Shown in pieces: positions 44,609 through 54,002 of a stretch of DNA of 64,000 nt (position 1 is the stretch's first letter; each line of letters begins with the position of its first letter). The position numbers were made by a program, and so were the translations under genes. Under the pieces are notes generated by a model. It saw only the letters and a program-made list of their open reading frames with translations. It searched no databases and was not told the DNA's origin. The stretch spans positions 124,001 to 188,000 of the forward strand of contig NZ_BMFT01000003.1 of the NCBI RefSeq assembly GCF_014639155.1, given 5' to 3'. The stretch is from Paenibacillus segetis (lineage in GTDB: Bacteria > Bacillota > Bacilli > Paenibacillales > Paenibacillaceae).

Positions 44609-45787
44609 ATGAACAAATTTAAACGTGTACATTTGATTGTCATGGATTCTGTAGGTATTGGTGAAGGAAAAGATGCGGATCAATTTAATGATGTTGGTTC
44701 CCACACCCTTTTACACATTGCAGAACATATGAACGGATTAAATCTGCCTAACCTGGCCAAATTAGGACTGTCCAATATTGAAGAAATTCCTGGTGTACCC
44801 AAAGCGGATAAACCTCTAGCCTATTACACTAAATTACAAGAAAAATCCGTCGGGAAAGATACAATGACAGGGCACTGGGAGATCATGGGCCTCAATATTG
44901 ATAAACCGTTTAATGTATACCCAAATGGGTTCCCGGAGAAATTAATTCAGCAGATTGAAGACATCACAGGACGAAAAGTAGTAGCGAATAAGCCAGCTAG
45001 TGGAACAGAAATTATTGATGAATATGGCGAGCATCAGATGAAAACAGGGGACTTGATCGTCTATACATCTGCTGACCCGGTTCTGCAAATTGCCGCTCAT
45101 GAAGAAATTATTCCACTCGAAGAGTTATATGATATTTGCGAAAAGGTTCGGGAAATCACGAAAGACCCTGCTTATTTGATCGGTCGGATCATCGCAAGAC
45201 CTTATGTAGGTGAGCCTGGAAACTTTACGAGAACATCCAATCGTCATGACTACGCATTAAAGCCGTTTAATAAAACGGTCATGAACAGTCTGCAAGACGG
45301 CGGTTATGATGTAATCGCTATTGGTAAAATCAATGATATCTTCGATGGTGAAGGAGTAACACAAGCTATTCGTACGAAAGACAATATGGATGGCATGGAT
45401 AAACTGCTTGAAGTTATGAAGCAAGATTTCACTGGAATTAGCTTTTTGAATCTGGTTGATTTCGATGCCGTGTACGGTCATCGCCGTAACCCAGAAGGCT
45501 ATGGGCAAGCACTAGAGGCGTTTGACAAACGATTAGATGAAGTGTTCGACTCAATCCGTGAAGATGATTTGATAATCATTACGGCCGACCATGGAAATGA
45601 TCCAACATTCCCAGGTACAGATCATACGCGTGAGTATATCCCTGTGTTGGTCTACTCCAAGCAATTGAAGGATAGCGGCAAATTACCTGAACATGATACA
45701 TTTGCTGATATTGGTGCAACGATTGCAGACAACTTTAAAGTAACTATGCCAGAGTTTGGTGAGTCTTTCTTGCAACTTCTAAAATAA
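44609..45787 (+). CDS. deoB: phosphopentomutase
   Basis: The 392-residue, Mn-dependent alkaline-phosphatase-superfamily enzyme moves phosphate between C1 and C5 of (deoxy)ribose, feeding nucleoside sugar into central metabolism. The start [20 protein letters not shown] has the metal Asp. [13 protein letters not shown] carries the phosphorylated Thr. [21 protein letters not shown] and [11 protein letters not shown] carry the other ligands. GGAAGGAAG precedes the ATG. Length and motifs are complete, so this gene of the cassette is intact. A hairpin at 45800-45832 follows. Confidence 0.93.
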   Translation: MNKFKRVHLIVMDSVGIGEGKDADQFNDVGSHTLLHIAEHMNGLNLPNLAKLGLSNIEEIPGVPKADKPLAYYTKLQEKSVGKDTMTGHWEIMGLNIDKPFNVYPNGFPEKLIQQIEDITGRKVVANKPASGTEIIDEYGEHQMKTGDLIVYTSADPVLQIAAHEEIIPLEELYDICEKVREITKDPAYLIGRIIARPYVGEPGNFTRTSNRHDYALKPFNKTVMNSLQDGGYDVIAIGKINDIFDGEGVTQAIRTKDNMDGMDKLLEVMKQDFTGISFLNLVDFDAVYGHRRNPEGYGQALEAFDKRLDEVFDSIREDDLIIITADHGNDPTFPGTDHTREYIPVLVYSKQLKDSGKLPEHDTFADIGATIADNFKVTMPEFGESFLQLLK

Positions 45788-45799
45788 TAACTTCCTTCG

Positions 45800-45832
45800 T
45801 ACAAGCCTCCAAAATCTTTTTTGGAGGTTTGT
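45800..45832 (+). terminator. hairpin after deoB
   Basis: TACAAGCCTCCAAAA and TTTTGGAGGTTTGTA form a 15-bp stem (one G-U) with a tiny loop. The T-run after it is weak. Confidence 0.65.
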
Positions 45833-45939
45833 ATGCTTTACATTTTGGAGAAAAAAATGCAATTCATTGTCGTCTGAAAAATGATATGCAATAATGGAAT
45901 ATTATATTTGCCTAAACAGAGAAGTTGGAGGAATACAAC

Positions 45940-46677
45940 ATGAATTCATACAAACTAGATAAATTGAAACGACCACTTTATATAAATGTATATGACGAGC
46001 TTTTGCTTCAAATTTCAAAAGGAGAATACCCCGTAGGCAGTAGACTGCCCTCAGAACCGGATCTAGCAAAAAATTTAGGGGTTAGTCGCGCCACTTTAAG
46101 ACAAGCATTAGTTCTTTTACAAGATGATGGATTAGTAAGAAATATACGTGGTAAGGGTAACTATGTTATCGAAACTTTTTATAAACAAGCGGATGTTCAA
46201 TTAGAAAAACTAAGTAACCCTTTGCATAAATGCCACATAAGTACATTTGATCAAATTGATTTACATTATCGGATAGACCCGGAGACAGAACATACGAAAC
46301 AAGTGTTAAAGAGGGATTCATCGGGGGTTATCGCTTTTGAACGGTTATATAGAAAGGAAGGCCAACTACTTGCTTATGCTTTTACTTTTATGTCAATGCA
46401 AACGGTAGAGAGTTTATCCTTGGACCTCAATAATAAGGAACAATTACTAGAGTTTTTAGAGAATGAAGCCTATATAGGCGCTAACCATGCAAATATTGAA
46501 ATAAAATATACACATACCGTTAATTTAGCCGATCGGAAAGATAAATTAATTGGTCAAAATGAATGTTTTCTACTACTGGAATCTCTTTATAGTAATACAG
46601 AGGTAGATTATCCGTTAATGTATAATAAATTTTATATACCACAGCAGTTCTCCAATATTAAGTTAAACGCATATTAA
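45940..46677 (+). CDS. GntR-family regulator with UTRA domain (HutC subfamily)
   Basis: This 245-residue repressor type has an N-terminal winged HTH (PLYINVYDELLLQISKGEYP, then LPSEPDLAKNLGVSRATLRQ) and a C-terminal UTRA ligand domain with LLEFLENEA and ALLLESLYSNTEVDYPLMYN-like sequence. The ATG at 45940 has GGAGG 8 bases before it. It ends the AT-rich deo cassette and is a good candidate to control the deoD promoter through the inverted repeat at 42673-42697, with a sugar phosphate or nucleoside as effector. That link is inference. Confidence 0.85.
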   Translation: MNSYKLDKLKRPLYINVYDELLLQISKGEYPVGSRLPSEPDLAKNLGVSRATLRQALVLLQDDGLVRNIRGKGNYVIETFYKQADVQLEKLSNPLHKCHISTFDQIDLHYRIDPETEHTKQVLKRDSSGVIAFERLYRKEGQLLAYAFTFMSMQTVESLSLDLNNKEQLLEFLENEAYIGANHANIEIKYTHTVNLADRKDKLIGQNECFLLLESLYSNTEVDYPLMYNKFYIPQQFSNIKLNAY

Positions 46678-46688
46678 ACTGACGAGGT

Positions 46689-47192
46689 TTATATGTGCTT
46701 ATTGTTCAGCGTTACAACCTTAGCAGAGCTTATCTTTCCAGCACGAACGGTCTCCTCAACCAATGTGATAATATCATAGTGTGCCTGCTTGGATCCCATA
46801 ACCAAGAGTGGAACACCAATAAGGTCCATTTTTAACGCCTTAGAAAGGAAGCCTCCAACCGTCATCACCAAAGGAACCGTAGGTGACGTATTGGAGAAAA
46901 CAACCGTTTCCTCTAATTTATTATTGTTCTCAAACAGCCTAAACACACTTCTCATAGCAGGGATAAGCGCTTTTGAGTTACCTCTTCCTACACTATATAC
47001 TTTATTTCCTTCACCATCATCGCCATGATATACCATCTTCCCCCTCTCTTGAGGGCTTAATCTATTGAATGCATCCGTATTTAAAATTTCAGCTTTTGAA
47101 GGAACTCTGTCCAAAGGTAACTTCCTAAGATGATATGCTGCAGCTAAAGCTGACGTATGTGTCCCACCAAAACAATTGTATATATAAATCAA
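46689..47192 (-). CDS. DUF3189 family protein
   Basis: The 167-residue protein starts MIYIYNCFGGTHTSALAAAY, the signature of DUF3189, found in Firmicutes and of unknown function. VYHGDDGEGNKVYSVGRGN and PLLVMGSKQAHYDIITLVEE are other typical stretches. No signal or membrane segment is present. The GGTHTS segment looks like a possible phosphate-binding turn, but that is only a resemblance. It is divergent from the sigma factor gene. Confidence 0.78.
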   Translation of the reverse strand: MIYIYNCFGGTHTSALAAAYHLRKLPLDRVPSKAEILNTDAFNRLSPQERGKMVYHGDDGEGNKVYSVGRGNSKALIPAMRSVFRLFENNNKLEETVVFSNTSPTVPLVMTVGGFLSKALKMDLIGVPLLVMGSKQAHYDIITLVEETVRAGKISSAKVVTLNNKHI

Positions 47193-47368
47193 AACTACCC
47201 ACCTCCAATCAGGATGAATTTAATATTTCCCCAATTACCCATATTATTCAAAAGATGATTGAATCCTTCCTATGCTATCCATATAATTAAGAAAGTACAT
47301 ATAGGAAAATACTATAAATTCAACATATATTTAGGGAACGGTTGAATGCAACTGAGGGGGATATGTAG

Positions 47369-47944
47369 TTGTCGGATGATTTATTTGGCGTGTTCCGAAG
47401 TAATGTTCGTAATTTAGATGATGCCACCCAACGCAATTTGTATTATGCGTTACATCAACTCATATATTCCAATCTATTTTTTTTACTTAATGATCATAAT
47501 TTAGTAGAGGACGCTATTAATGAAGTTTTTATCAAAGCTATGAAACATGGTCCTCAGACTAGAGAGGATTCCAATATTAAAGCCTGGTTGAAACAAGTAG
47601 CCAGAAATACGGCTTATGATATTTTAAGAAAAAATAAAAAATATCGGCAATTTACCGACATTGAATCCGTTATAGATAATGAAGAAAACGAATTTCAATT
47701 GATCTCTATGATGGACTCTGTCGAAAAAATCGTTGAAGAAATAAATCGACGCCAATCACTTGTAGAGTGTTTGCAACACCTAAAATGGGAATACCGTATA
47801 GTGTTGTATTTGAAATATATTGAGGAATTACCTAGCAAAGAAATTGCCCGTCTACTCGGTATTAAAGAGCCTTTAATGAGCAAGCGCCTCAAACGCGCTA
47901 AGGCCAAATTAGCCGAATTATTCTTGGACAAATGGGGGGAATGA
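47369..47944 (+). CDS. ECF-type sigma-70 family factor
   Basis: The 191-residue sigma factor has region 2 (about 35-95: LVEDAINEVFIKAMKH, then IKAWLKQVARNTAYDILRKN) and region 4 (about 130-185: YLKYIEELPSKEIARLLGIK, then MSKRLKRAK). There is no region 1 or 3, as in extracytoplasmic-function factors. It begins at a TTG 8 bases after GAGGGGG. The next gene, 3 bases later, encodes a single-helix membrane protein that should be its anti-sigma factor. The signal is unknown. Confidence 0.88.
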   Translation: MSDDLFGVFRSNVRNLDDATQRNLYYALHQLIYSNLFFLLNDHNLVEDAINEVFIKAMKHGPQTREDSNIKAWLKQVARNTAYDILRKNKKYRQFTDIESVIDNEENEFQLISMMDSVEKIVEEINRRQSLVECLQHLKWEYRIVLYLKYIEELPSKEIARLLGIKEPLMSKRLKRAKAKLAELFLDKWGE

Positions 47945-47947
47945 AGC

Positions 47948-48784
47948 ATGAGCCCGGACAACAACGAAATAACAGAAGAACAGCTAGAACAATTCACGAA
48001 ATGCGCTGTTCAAGCCATACACGCTCAAATTGAAATTCCCGATCCGGAAGAATCTTGGAAGAAAATGCGTATCCAGCTTAGAAAGCGTAATCAACGTTCC
48101 AGGTGGTTAAGAGCATCCCAGCTTGGCGTTGCGATTGCCTGTATTTCTATAGCTATTGGAATTTTTGCAGCTAACCCTAATCCAGCCTATGCTGTTAAAC
48201 AGGTTATACAGATTATTAAAGATACACAAGAAGGGATCATACACATTTTTTTCGGGGAAAGAGATGCTCCACCATCTAATGGCATGCTAACACCTCCTCC
48301 TCCGGATATTACCGGAGAGAAGACTATTCCTTCTCCAATAACGAGCGTCCCTCTCGTTACTGAACCCAAGCAAGTTTCAATAGAAGAAGCTACCAAGCTT
48401 GCGAAGTTTCATGTACTAAGCCCTGAATGGATTCCTAATGGATATCAGGTTGACTCCATTCAACTGTATCCTAATTCAGATGGAGAATATCATATTCTGA
48501 GAATTGAATACCACAACAAGGACACGGAGCTAATCTCTTATATGCAAAGATGGATGAATGAATCCGGAACGCAGATGCAGACAAACGTTCAAGAAAATGC
48601 CGGTACGATCAAAAGTGTTCAATTAAATGATAGCGAAGGTGTAACCATTATGTACGAACATGGCGGCGGAAGAATAGAGTGGCTTACCCCTGATACTTCT
48701 ACCTTATTACAAATTTCAGGAAACTTAACTGAAGAACAACTACTAAGAATGGCTAAATCAACTACAAAGGCAGAGGATCACTAG
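47948..48784 (+). CDS. anti-sigma-like membrane protein with DUF4367 domain
   Basis: The 278-residue protein has a cytoplasmic N-terminal part (1-55). One membrane helix follows (LGVAIACISIAIGIFAANP, about 60-78). The extracellular part has a Pro-rich stretch and a DUF4367-like domain starting EEATKLAKFHVLSPEWIPNG (about 145). This layout is seen with ECF sigma factors in Paenibacillus and Bacillus, where the cytoplasmic part holds the sigma factor. GGGGGAATGAAGC precedes the ATG and the gap to the sigma gene is only 3 bases. I see no zinc-binding His-Cys anti-sigma motif. Confidence 0.78.
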   Translation: MSPDNNEITEEQLEQFTKCAVQAIHAQIEIPDPEESWKKMRIQLRKRNQRSRWLRASQLGVAIACISIAIGIFAANPNPAYAVKQVIQIIKDTQEGIIHIFFGERDAPPSNGMLTPPPPDITGEKTIPSPITSVPLVTEPKQVSIEEATKLAKFHVLSPEWIPNGYQVDSIQLYPNSDGEYHILRIEYHNKDTELISYMQRWMNESGTQMQTNVQENAGTIKSVQLNDSEGVTIMYEHGGGRIEWLTPDTSTLLQISGNLTEEQLLRMAKSTTKAEDH

Positions 48785-48797
48785 ATCCTCTGCCTTC
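48768..48797 (+). terminator. terminator overlapping the anti-sigma stop codon
   Basis: AAGGCAGAGGATC pairs perfectly with GATCCTCTGCCTT around the 4-base loop ACTA, which carries part of the TAG stop (48782-48784 region). CTTT follows. Confidence 0.85.
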
Positions 48798-48808
48798 TTT
48801 ATGAAATC

Positions 48809-49294
48809 TTAGCTTACGGCTATGCTTGAGGAAGTTTTCGTTCCTTCTTCCCTAACTCCACCATTAATCGTCCAGTGAGTAGATACGGTTCGATAATAAT
48901 ACCCCGTGCTCACTGTTTTTTCTTCACTAGTTAAAATATAACTATTATTGGATTTAGTAGCACTATTACCTGTATAATAATCAACCCAAGCGGTTCCGGT
49001 CCATCTTTGCACGACTACCTTAACACCAATTGTTGATACTGTTTTCTTCGCATTCGTTTCTCCTGAAATACTAATCTTACCTGCACCTTTATCACTAATA
49101 GATGCTGCTCCGTAGTCCAGAGATACAAAATTAGGATCAAACATCGAATACGGACTAATCTCAATTGGTGGCGGAGATGTGTGCATAACAGCGGCATTCG
49201 CTTTGGGTGCGGCACCTAACAATGGACTAACTAAACCTATGGCTACAGAAAATCCAATCAATAATAATGATTTCAGTCTAAACTTCTTACTCAT
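48809..49294 (-). CDS. small secreted protein (DUF6147-like)
   Basis: The 161-residue exported protein has a clear signal peptide (LLLIGFSVAIGLVSPLLGAA, cleavage near AANA at about 35). The about 125-residue mature part is beta-rich, with VGVKVVVQRWTG-like and STGYYYRTVSTHW sequences that resemble the DUF6147 family of small secreted Firmicute proteins. Function unknown. It is convergent with the sigma/anti-sigma pair and could belong to its regulon, but nothing in the sequence proves it. Confidence 0.65.
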   Translation of the reverse strand: MSKKFRLKSLLLIGFSVAIGLVSPLLGAAPKANAAVMHTSPPPIEISPYSMFDPNFVSLDYGAASISDKGAGKISISGETNAKKTVSTIGVKVVVQRWTGTAWVDYYTGNSATKSNNSYILTSEEKTVSTGYYYRTVSTHWTINGGVREEGTKTSSSIAVS

Positions 49295-49668
49295 TTCATC
49301 CGCCTTCTTTCGACTATTTTTTATAGTTGATCCTCAACAACAACCGCTATTCTTCTCCTCCTTATCAAAATATGTAAATACCATTAAGAAGAAAAAATCA
49401 TGCATATATAAATAACGAGCTTATCCTCCAAAAGTTGACTTTTGAATAGAAAATTGACGGAAAATTTTTTCAATATGAACTCCTTTCGAATATAGATATC
49501 GTAATACAAAAATGGTAATATCTTCTTAATATTTTCATTTCAACTAATTCTAGGTAATTAATTGGGAAGCGTTCTACTAGAAAGGAGACTATGATTTCCC
49601 TCATCTAGATAGAGTTACTTACCAAGAAAGATCTACCACTATTAAATCAATCAGAAGGAGGTATTTTA
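49295..49668. other. AT-rich control region before the subtilase gene
   Basis: About 370 bases between two divergent secreted-protein genes. A near-perfect palindrome, CAAAAGT-TG-ACTTTTG, lies at 49429-49444. A strong ribosome site, AGAAGGAGG, stands before the TTG start at 49669. I do not find a convincing -35/-10 pair or any small gene. Confidence 0.5.
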
Positions 49669-52146
49669 TTGAAAATTAGTTTACTATTTCGCAAATTATC
49701 AGTAATCACGCTGGCATTTGGTCTGACTGTTGGAGCCATTCCTGGGGTAACTTCGGCTTCAGGATCCTCACAATTCAAACTAACGAATCCACCTAATTCC
49801 ATATCGCTTAATACTGTGCATTCTAATGAAACTTTCATTTCACCACAGATAGACACCAGTACATCGGATAAGATTAGGGTCATTGTTCAGCTTGAGGGGT
49901 TACCAGCAGCCGTGGGACAATATGCAGCGAAAATGGGAATGCGTTCCTTGGCTTCTCTCTCTTCAGAATCCGCGGTCCAAGATGAGCAACAAGAAGTTCT
50001 TAATGAAGCTTCTGATCAAGGACTGAATCTACAAGTCAATTATACGTATAACACCGTATTAAATGGATTCGAAGTTACTATTCCTGCTAACGAAATCTCA
50101 AATCTAGCAGAAATTCCAGGAGTCAAATCTATTCAGAAGAACAGTACATGGTATGCACTTCCGATTGAATCATCGTCTACAGGCGATAACTACGAGATTA
50201 ATCCTCTCAAACAAATTGGTGCGGATCAGGCTTGGGCGAAGGATCTGACTGGAGCAGGATTAAAAATAGGCGTTATCGATACGGGGGTTGACTTCAACCA
50301 TCCAGATATTAAGGATGCTTATAAAGGTGGTTATGATTCATACTATAATGATAGTGATCCTTCTGAAGAACCACCGATTTTACCAGAAGATGATGAGATC
50401 GGACATGGAGTAGGTTATGAAGGTACTTATCATGGTACCCACGTTGCCGGGACAATTATCGGTAGAGCGGTCAATACAGAGAGTGAAATTGTGCAAAAAG
50501 GCGTAGCCTATGACGCAGATCTTTATGCATATAAAGTGCTTGGTCGTGAAAAGGAAGATCCCACCCGTACTTCTGGATCGTCTGCCCAGATCATCGACGG
50601 AATTGAACGAGCCGTCAAAGATGGCATGGATGTCATTAACCTTTCGCTCGGTTCTGATTCTGTGAAAGACGTTAATTCTCCTGAATCCGTTGCTATAAAC
50701 AACGCCGTACTATCCGGGGTCGTTACAGTTGTTGCCAATGGGAATGCCGGTCCTGGTTATTTCACTATGGGTTCTCCAGCAGGCGCTCAATTAGCAATAG
50801 CCGTTGGAGCGGTGACAAGTGAGAGTAACCACTACTCCGGTCAATTACAATCGACATTGGAAGAGGCGGCTCCAGTAGCTACGGCTACAGATGCTACTTA
50901 TGACTTCAACCTTATGGGCTGGGAGACAGCCAATGCTAATTTCCTAGACATTATGGGTACAGACCCATTAGACGTAGTTTATGTAGGTCTTGGAGATAAC
51001 GATGACTATACTGAGAAAGATGTTGCTGGAAAAGTAGTACTGGCTTCAAGAGGGACACTTGCCTTCGTAGATAAAATTGCTATCGCCAAAAAAAATGGCG
51101 CTAAAGCAATAGTTATCTTTAATGGTGGCGCAAATGGTTCTGAGGCTGATCTGAGTGAATCTATAGTTGGAAAAGACGATTATATTAACGTTAGCCTCGG
51201 TGATAGCTTCAGCTTTATTCCTACCTTTGATTTGAAAGGTACAGAAGGTCGCGCTTTGGTTAGAGCACTAATTGCTTATCCTGATCAAACGCTGAAATTC
51301 ACCTTCCCTGATGATTATGCAGTCTCTACGATCCCTGGAGATTATTTAGCAAGTTTCTCTTCTTGGGGACCTAACGCAGATAACAATTTAAGCATTAAAC
51401 CAGACTTTACCGCACCTGGCGAGAACATTTTGTCGACCTATCCGAAGTTTGATTCACCTACCTATGAGACCAGCTACGAAAGACTTAGTGGAACAAGTAT
51501 GGCGGCTCCACATGTTGCTGGACTTGCTCTTCTGATCAAACAACTCCATCCAGACTGGGCTCCGCTTGATATTCGCGCTGCTCTAGCCAACACAGCAGAT
51601 GTGATTACCGATCAAGATGGAGATTTATATGATGTTTATCAACAAGGAGCTGGCCGTGTCAATGTAGCCAATGCTATTATAACCCCCGCGTTACTTGAAA
51701 GTGTTGAACCCATTACTATCCTTGATGCGAACTATAATCCGCTAGATGTTATCAACTATAACTCTTCAGCTAACTTTGGAGTTGTTGCTCCTAATGCAGG
51801 AGTACAAGGAAAAGAATTACAATTAAAAAATACTTCCAACACAGAAGTAACCTATACCGCATCCATAGAATGGCATCAAGAACATGATGGTATTAATGCT
51901 ACACTGGATAACAGTATAATATCAGCTGCTGCTGGCCAAACAACATCCTTCAATTTGAACCTCGAAGTAGCAAATGCTGAACAAGATAACATGTTCGAGG
52001 GTCAGATCAATTTGGAGAGCCCTGGTCTGCCAGCTTTACATTTACCATTTGTAATCTATGTAGCTACTGAACAACCGAGCAATGGCTTTGGTATTCAAGA
52101 GGTCCAAGTAACAAACTCCGTTGTTTATCCAAATCGCGCTTCATAA
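49669..52146 (+). CDS. Vpr-like S8 subtilisin-family protease, cut short by an in-frame stop
   Basis: The 825-residue product starts at a TTG after AGAAGGAGG. Parts: signal peptide (to about 30), inhibitor I9 propeptide (about 60-165), and the S8 catalytic domain. The catalytic Asp lies in GVIDTGVDFNHPD (about 204), His in YHGTHVAGT (about 255) and Ser in SGTSMAAPHVAG (about 610). A PA domain is inserted between His and Ser. Part of an Ig/FnIII-like domain follows. The TAA at 52144-52146 ends it in the middle of that domain; the same frame continues at once into matching sequence. The catalytic part is complete, so it could be a secreted, unanchored protease. Confidence 0.85.
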   Translation: MKISLLFRKLSVITLAFGLTVGAIPGVTSASGSSQFKLTNPPNSISLNTVHSNETFISPQIDTSTSDKIRVIVQLEGLPAAVGQYAAKMGMRSLASLSSESAVQDEQQEVLNEASDQGLNLQVNYTYNTVLNGFEVTIPANEISNLAEIPGVKSIQKNSTWYALPIESSSTGDNYEINPLKQIGADQAWAKDLTGAGLKIGVIDTGVDFNHPDIKDAYKGGYDSYYNDSDPSEEPPILPEDDEIGHGVGYEGTYHGTHVAGTIIGRAVNTESEIVQKGVAYDADLYAYKVLGREKEDPTRTSGSSAQIIDGIERAVKDGMDVINLSLGSDSVKDVNSPESVAINNAVLSGVVTVVANGNAGPGYFTMGSPAGAQLAIAVGAVTSESNHYSGQLQSTLEEAAPVATATDATYDFNLMGWETANANFLDIMGTDPLDVVYVGLGDNDDYTEKDVAGKVVLASRGTLAFVDKIAIAKKNGAKAIVIFNGGANGSEADLSESIVGKDDYINVSLGDSFSFIPTFDLKGTEGRALVRALIAYPDQTLKFTFPDDYAVSTIPGDYLASFSSWGPNADNNLSIKPDFTAPGENILSTYPKFDSPTYETSYERLSGTSMAAPHVAGLALLIKQLHPDWAPLDIRAALANTADVITDQDGDLYDVYQQGAGRVNVANAIITPALLESVEPITILDANYNPLDVINYNSSANFGVVAPNAGVQGKELQLKNTSNTEVTYTASIEWHQEHDGINATLDNSIISAAAGQTTSFNLNLEVANAEQDNMFEGQINLESPGLPALHLPFVIYVATEQPSNGFGIQEVQVTNSVVYPNRAS

Positions 52147-53853
52147 AATTCCACTGATCTTTCCTTTAAATTGACGGAAGGCGATACCAACTATATTGAG
52201 ATTAATGCCCTCGATTTAGACGATGAACTCCTCGGATACTTCGATATTAACACCGGAGAATCATATGATGACCTCTTTGAACCAGGGGTATATACTTTGC
52301 CAGGAATAAATGGTACTTATTACTCTTATGACAATGATTCAACAACTGCACATCTCAAAGACGGCATTTACAGTATCTATGTGTTTGCCGCGCAATTAAC
52401 AGAGTCTGGCGGAATAGCAAAAGATGCATATGGGAACCCAATACAATATGAAGGCTTCACTACTTTTAGAATTGATAACTCCCCTTCACCTACAGCTACA
52501 CCTACGACTACACCAACACCTTCGCCGTCATCAGCACCGACACCTACACCATCGCCGACATCAGTACCATCTACATCGGGATCTTCCGGAATCTCAGGTC
52601 CGTCCACATCTACTAAACCAGTAACAACTCCTAGTGCTGCCACAAACGAAATCATTGATCAAGGCTTCAAACAAGTCCATCTTGCTGCGAAGACTAGTAC
52701 AGAAAATGGCATTATTACTGCCACCATATCTGATAGCAATCTGAAAACAGCCATAGCCTCTATTGGAAATTCTGAGACGGCTATAATTGTTGATGCAACA
52801 ACCAGCAGCAGTGAACCAAGCTTCAAATTATCTTTAACGCCTGAACAAATCAAGCTGTTACAGAGTATTCCATCACAAAGTAGTATTGTAATTCATTTTG
52901 CAGGTTCAGCTGTTGCCTTCCCCGTCTCTCTATTGACGAAAGCACCAGTAAATTATGGCCTTGAGCTTGTCATTTCCCAGACTGACAATCTTAAATCGCA
53001 CTTTGATGGTCAACTTCACGGTGGGACCCTTATTGGAAATCCCGTAACATTTGAAGCTCATTGGGTATCTGCTTCAGATAGCAAGCCTATTGAAGTACCA
53101 AGTAACACTTTCATTAAGCGATCCTTTACGATTCCGGGCAATATTGGACCTAATACAGCCGGAGTATTGTTTGAAGATCATGGCACAGTCAAACCTGTTT
53201 CTTCTCTCCTCAAGCCACAAGCAGATGGAACTACGCTCGTCATCGTAAACCGCCCAGGTTTTTCCGTATATGCAGCGGCGAGTCGAACTGTTCAATTCAA
53301 TGACATCGCTTCTTCTTGGGCTGCATCTGATATCACAGCTCTAGCGAATAAATTTATAATTGATGGTACCTCGGCAACCACTTTCTCACCTAAGAACAAC
53401 CTAACTCGGGCAGAGTTCACATCACTGCTAGTGAGATCACTTGGCTTACAAAGCAACTCCACAACCCAGTTCACAGATATTAAATCAACGGATTGGTACG
53501 CTAGCGACGTGGCTGCCGCTTATGATGCGGGATTAATTCAAGGAACAGGTAACAACAAATTTTCTCCTAATGCTGCGGTTACTCGCCAAGAATTGTCTGT
53601 TATTCTGGCTAGAGCGCTTCAACTGACTGGAGTTGAACTCAAGGTAGCTAATCCACTCTTTACTCCTTACACCGATGAAGCCAAAATTGCTGGATATGCG
53701 AAGGAAAGTGTCAAAGCCTTATCTGCTGCAGGTCTGATTACAGGTGAAACAGTAGATGGTGGTTCTTACTTCAACCCTGCTGCAGCAACAACGCGAGACA
53801 CGGTCGCGGTGTCACTCCATCAATTATTGCGTGCAGCTAAGCTCATCGATTAA
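52147..53853 (+). pseudogene. severed C-terminal part of the subtilase: FnIII-like end, Pro/Thr linker, three SLH repeats
   Basis: In the same frame as the upstream protease, immediately after its TAA, the sequence continues with NSTDLSFKLTEGDTNYIEIN and DGIYSIYVFAAQL, the rest of the Vpr C-terminal domain. Next come a Pro/Thr/Ser repeat linker (about 52486-52630), a beta-rich domain, and three SLH repeats (from about 53290: FNDIASSWAASDITALANKF, ITSTDWYASDVAAAYDAG-like, then YTDEAKIAGYAKESVKAL). A TTG at 52171 is the first possible start but lacks a ribosome site and a signal peptide. It is therefore probably untranslated unless the stop is read through. Confidence 0.8.
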
Positions 53854-53890
53854 ATTTAAGATTTAAAATGAATCTGATATAAGAACGGCT

Positions 53891-53936
53891 CAACCCCCTC
53901 TGGTTCATGGCAGTAGCCATGAATCAGAGGGGGTTG
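53891..53936 (+). terminator. long hairpin after the protease locus
   Basis: CAACCCCCTCTG-TTCATGGC pairs with GCCATGAA-CAGAGGGGGTTG (one mismatch), followed by TTCTGTCTGT. Confidence 0.75.
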
Positions 53937-53954
53937 TTCTGTCTGTCCCCGAGC

Positions 53955-53987
53955 ATAAAAAAGACCGGACACCATGCCCGGTCTTCT
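53955..53987 (-). terminator. rho-independent terminator of the sdh operon
   Basis: AAGACCGG and CCGGTCTT around a 9-base loop, followed on the minus strand by T6, just after the sdhB stop. Confidence 0.85.
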
Positions 53988-54002
53988 TCAAGATCATATC
54001 AA

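Noticed and set aside
47333-47345. GGAAC-like ECF promoter before the sigma factor gene
   Set aside because: The GGGAAC is only about 30 bases from the start codon, so the matching -10 and transcription start would fall on or after the ribosome site.
52424-52624. Histidine-rich 66-codon open frame in the protease linker
   Set aside because: It is an out-of-frame reading of the Pro/Thr repeat-coding DNA and has no start signals.
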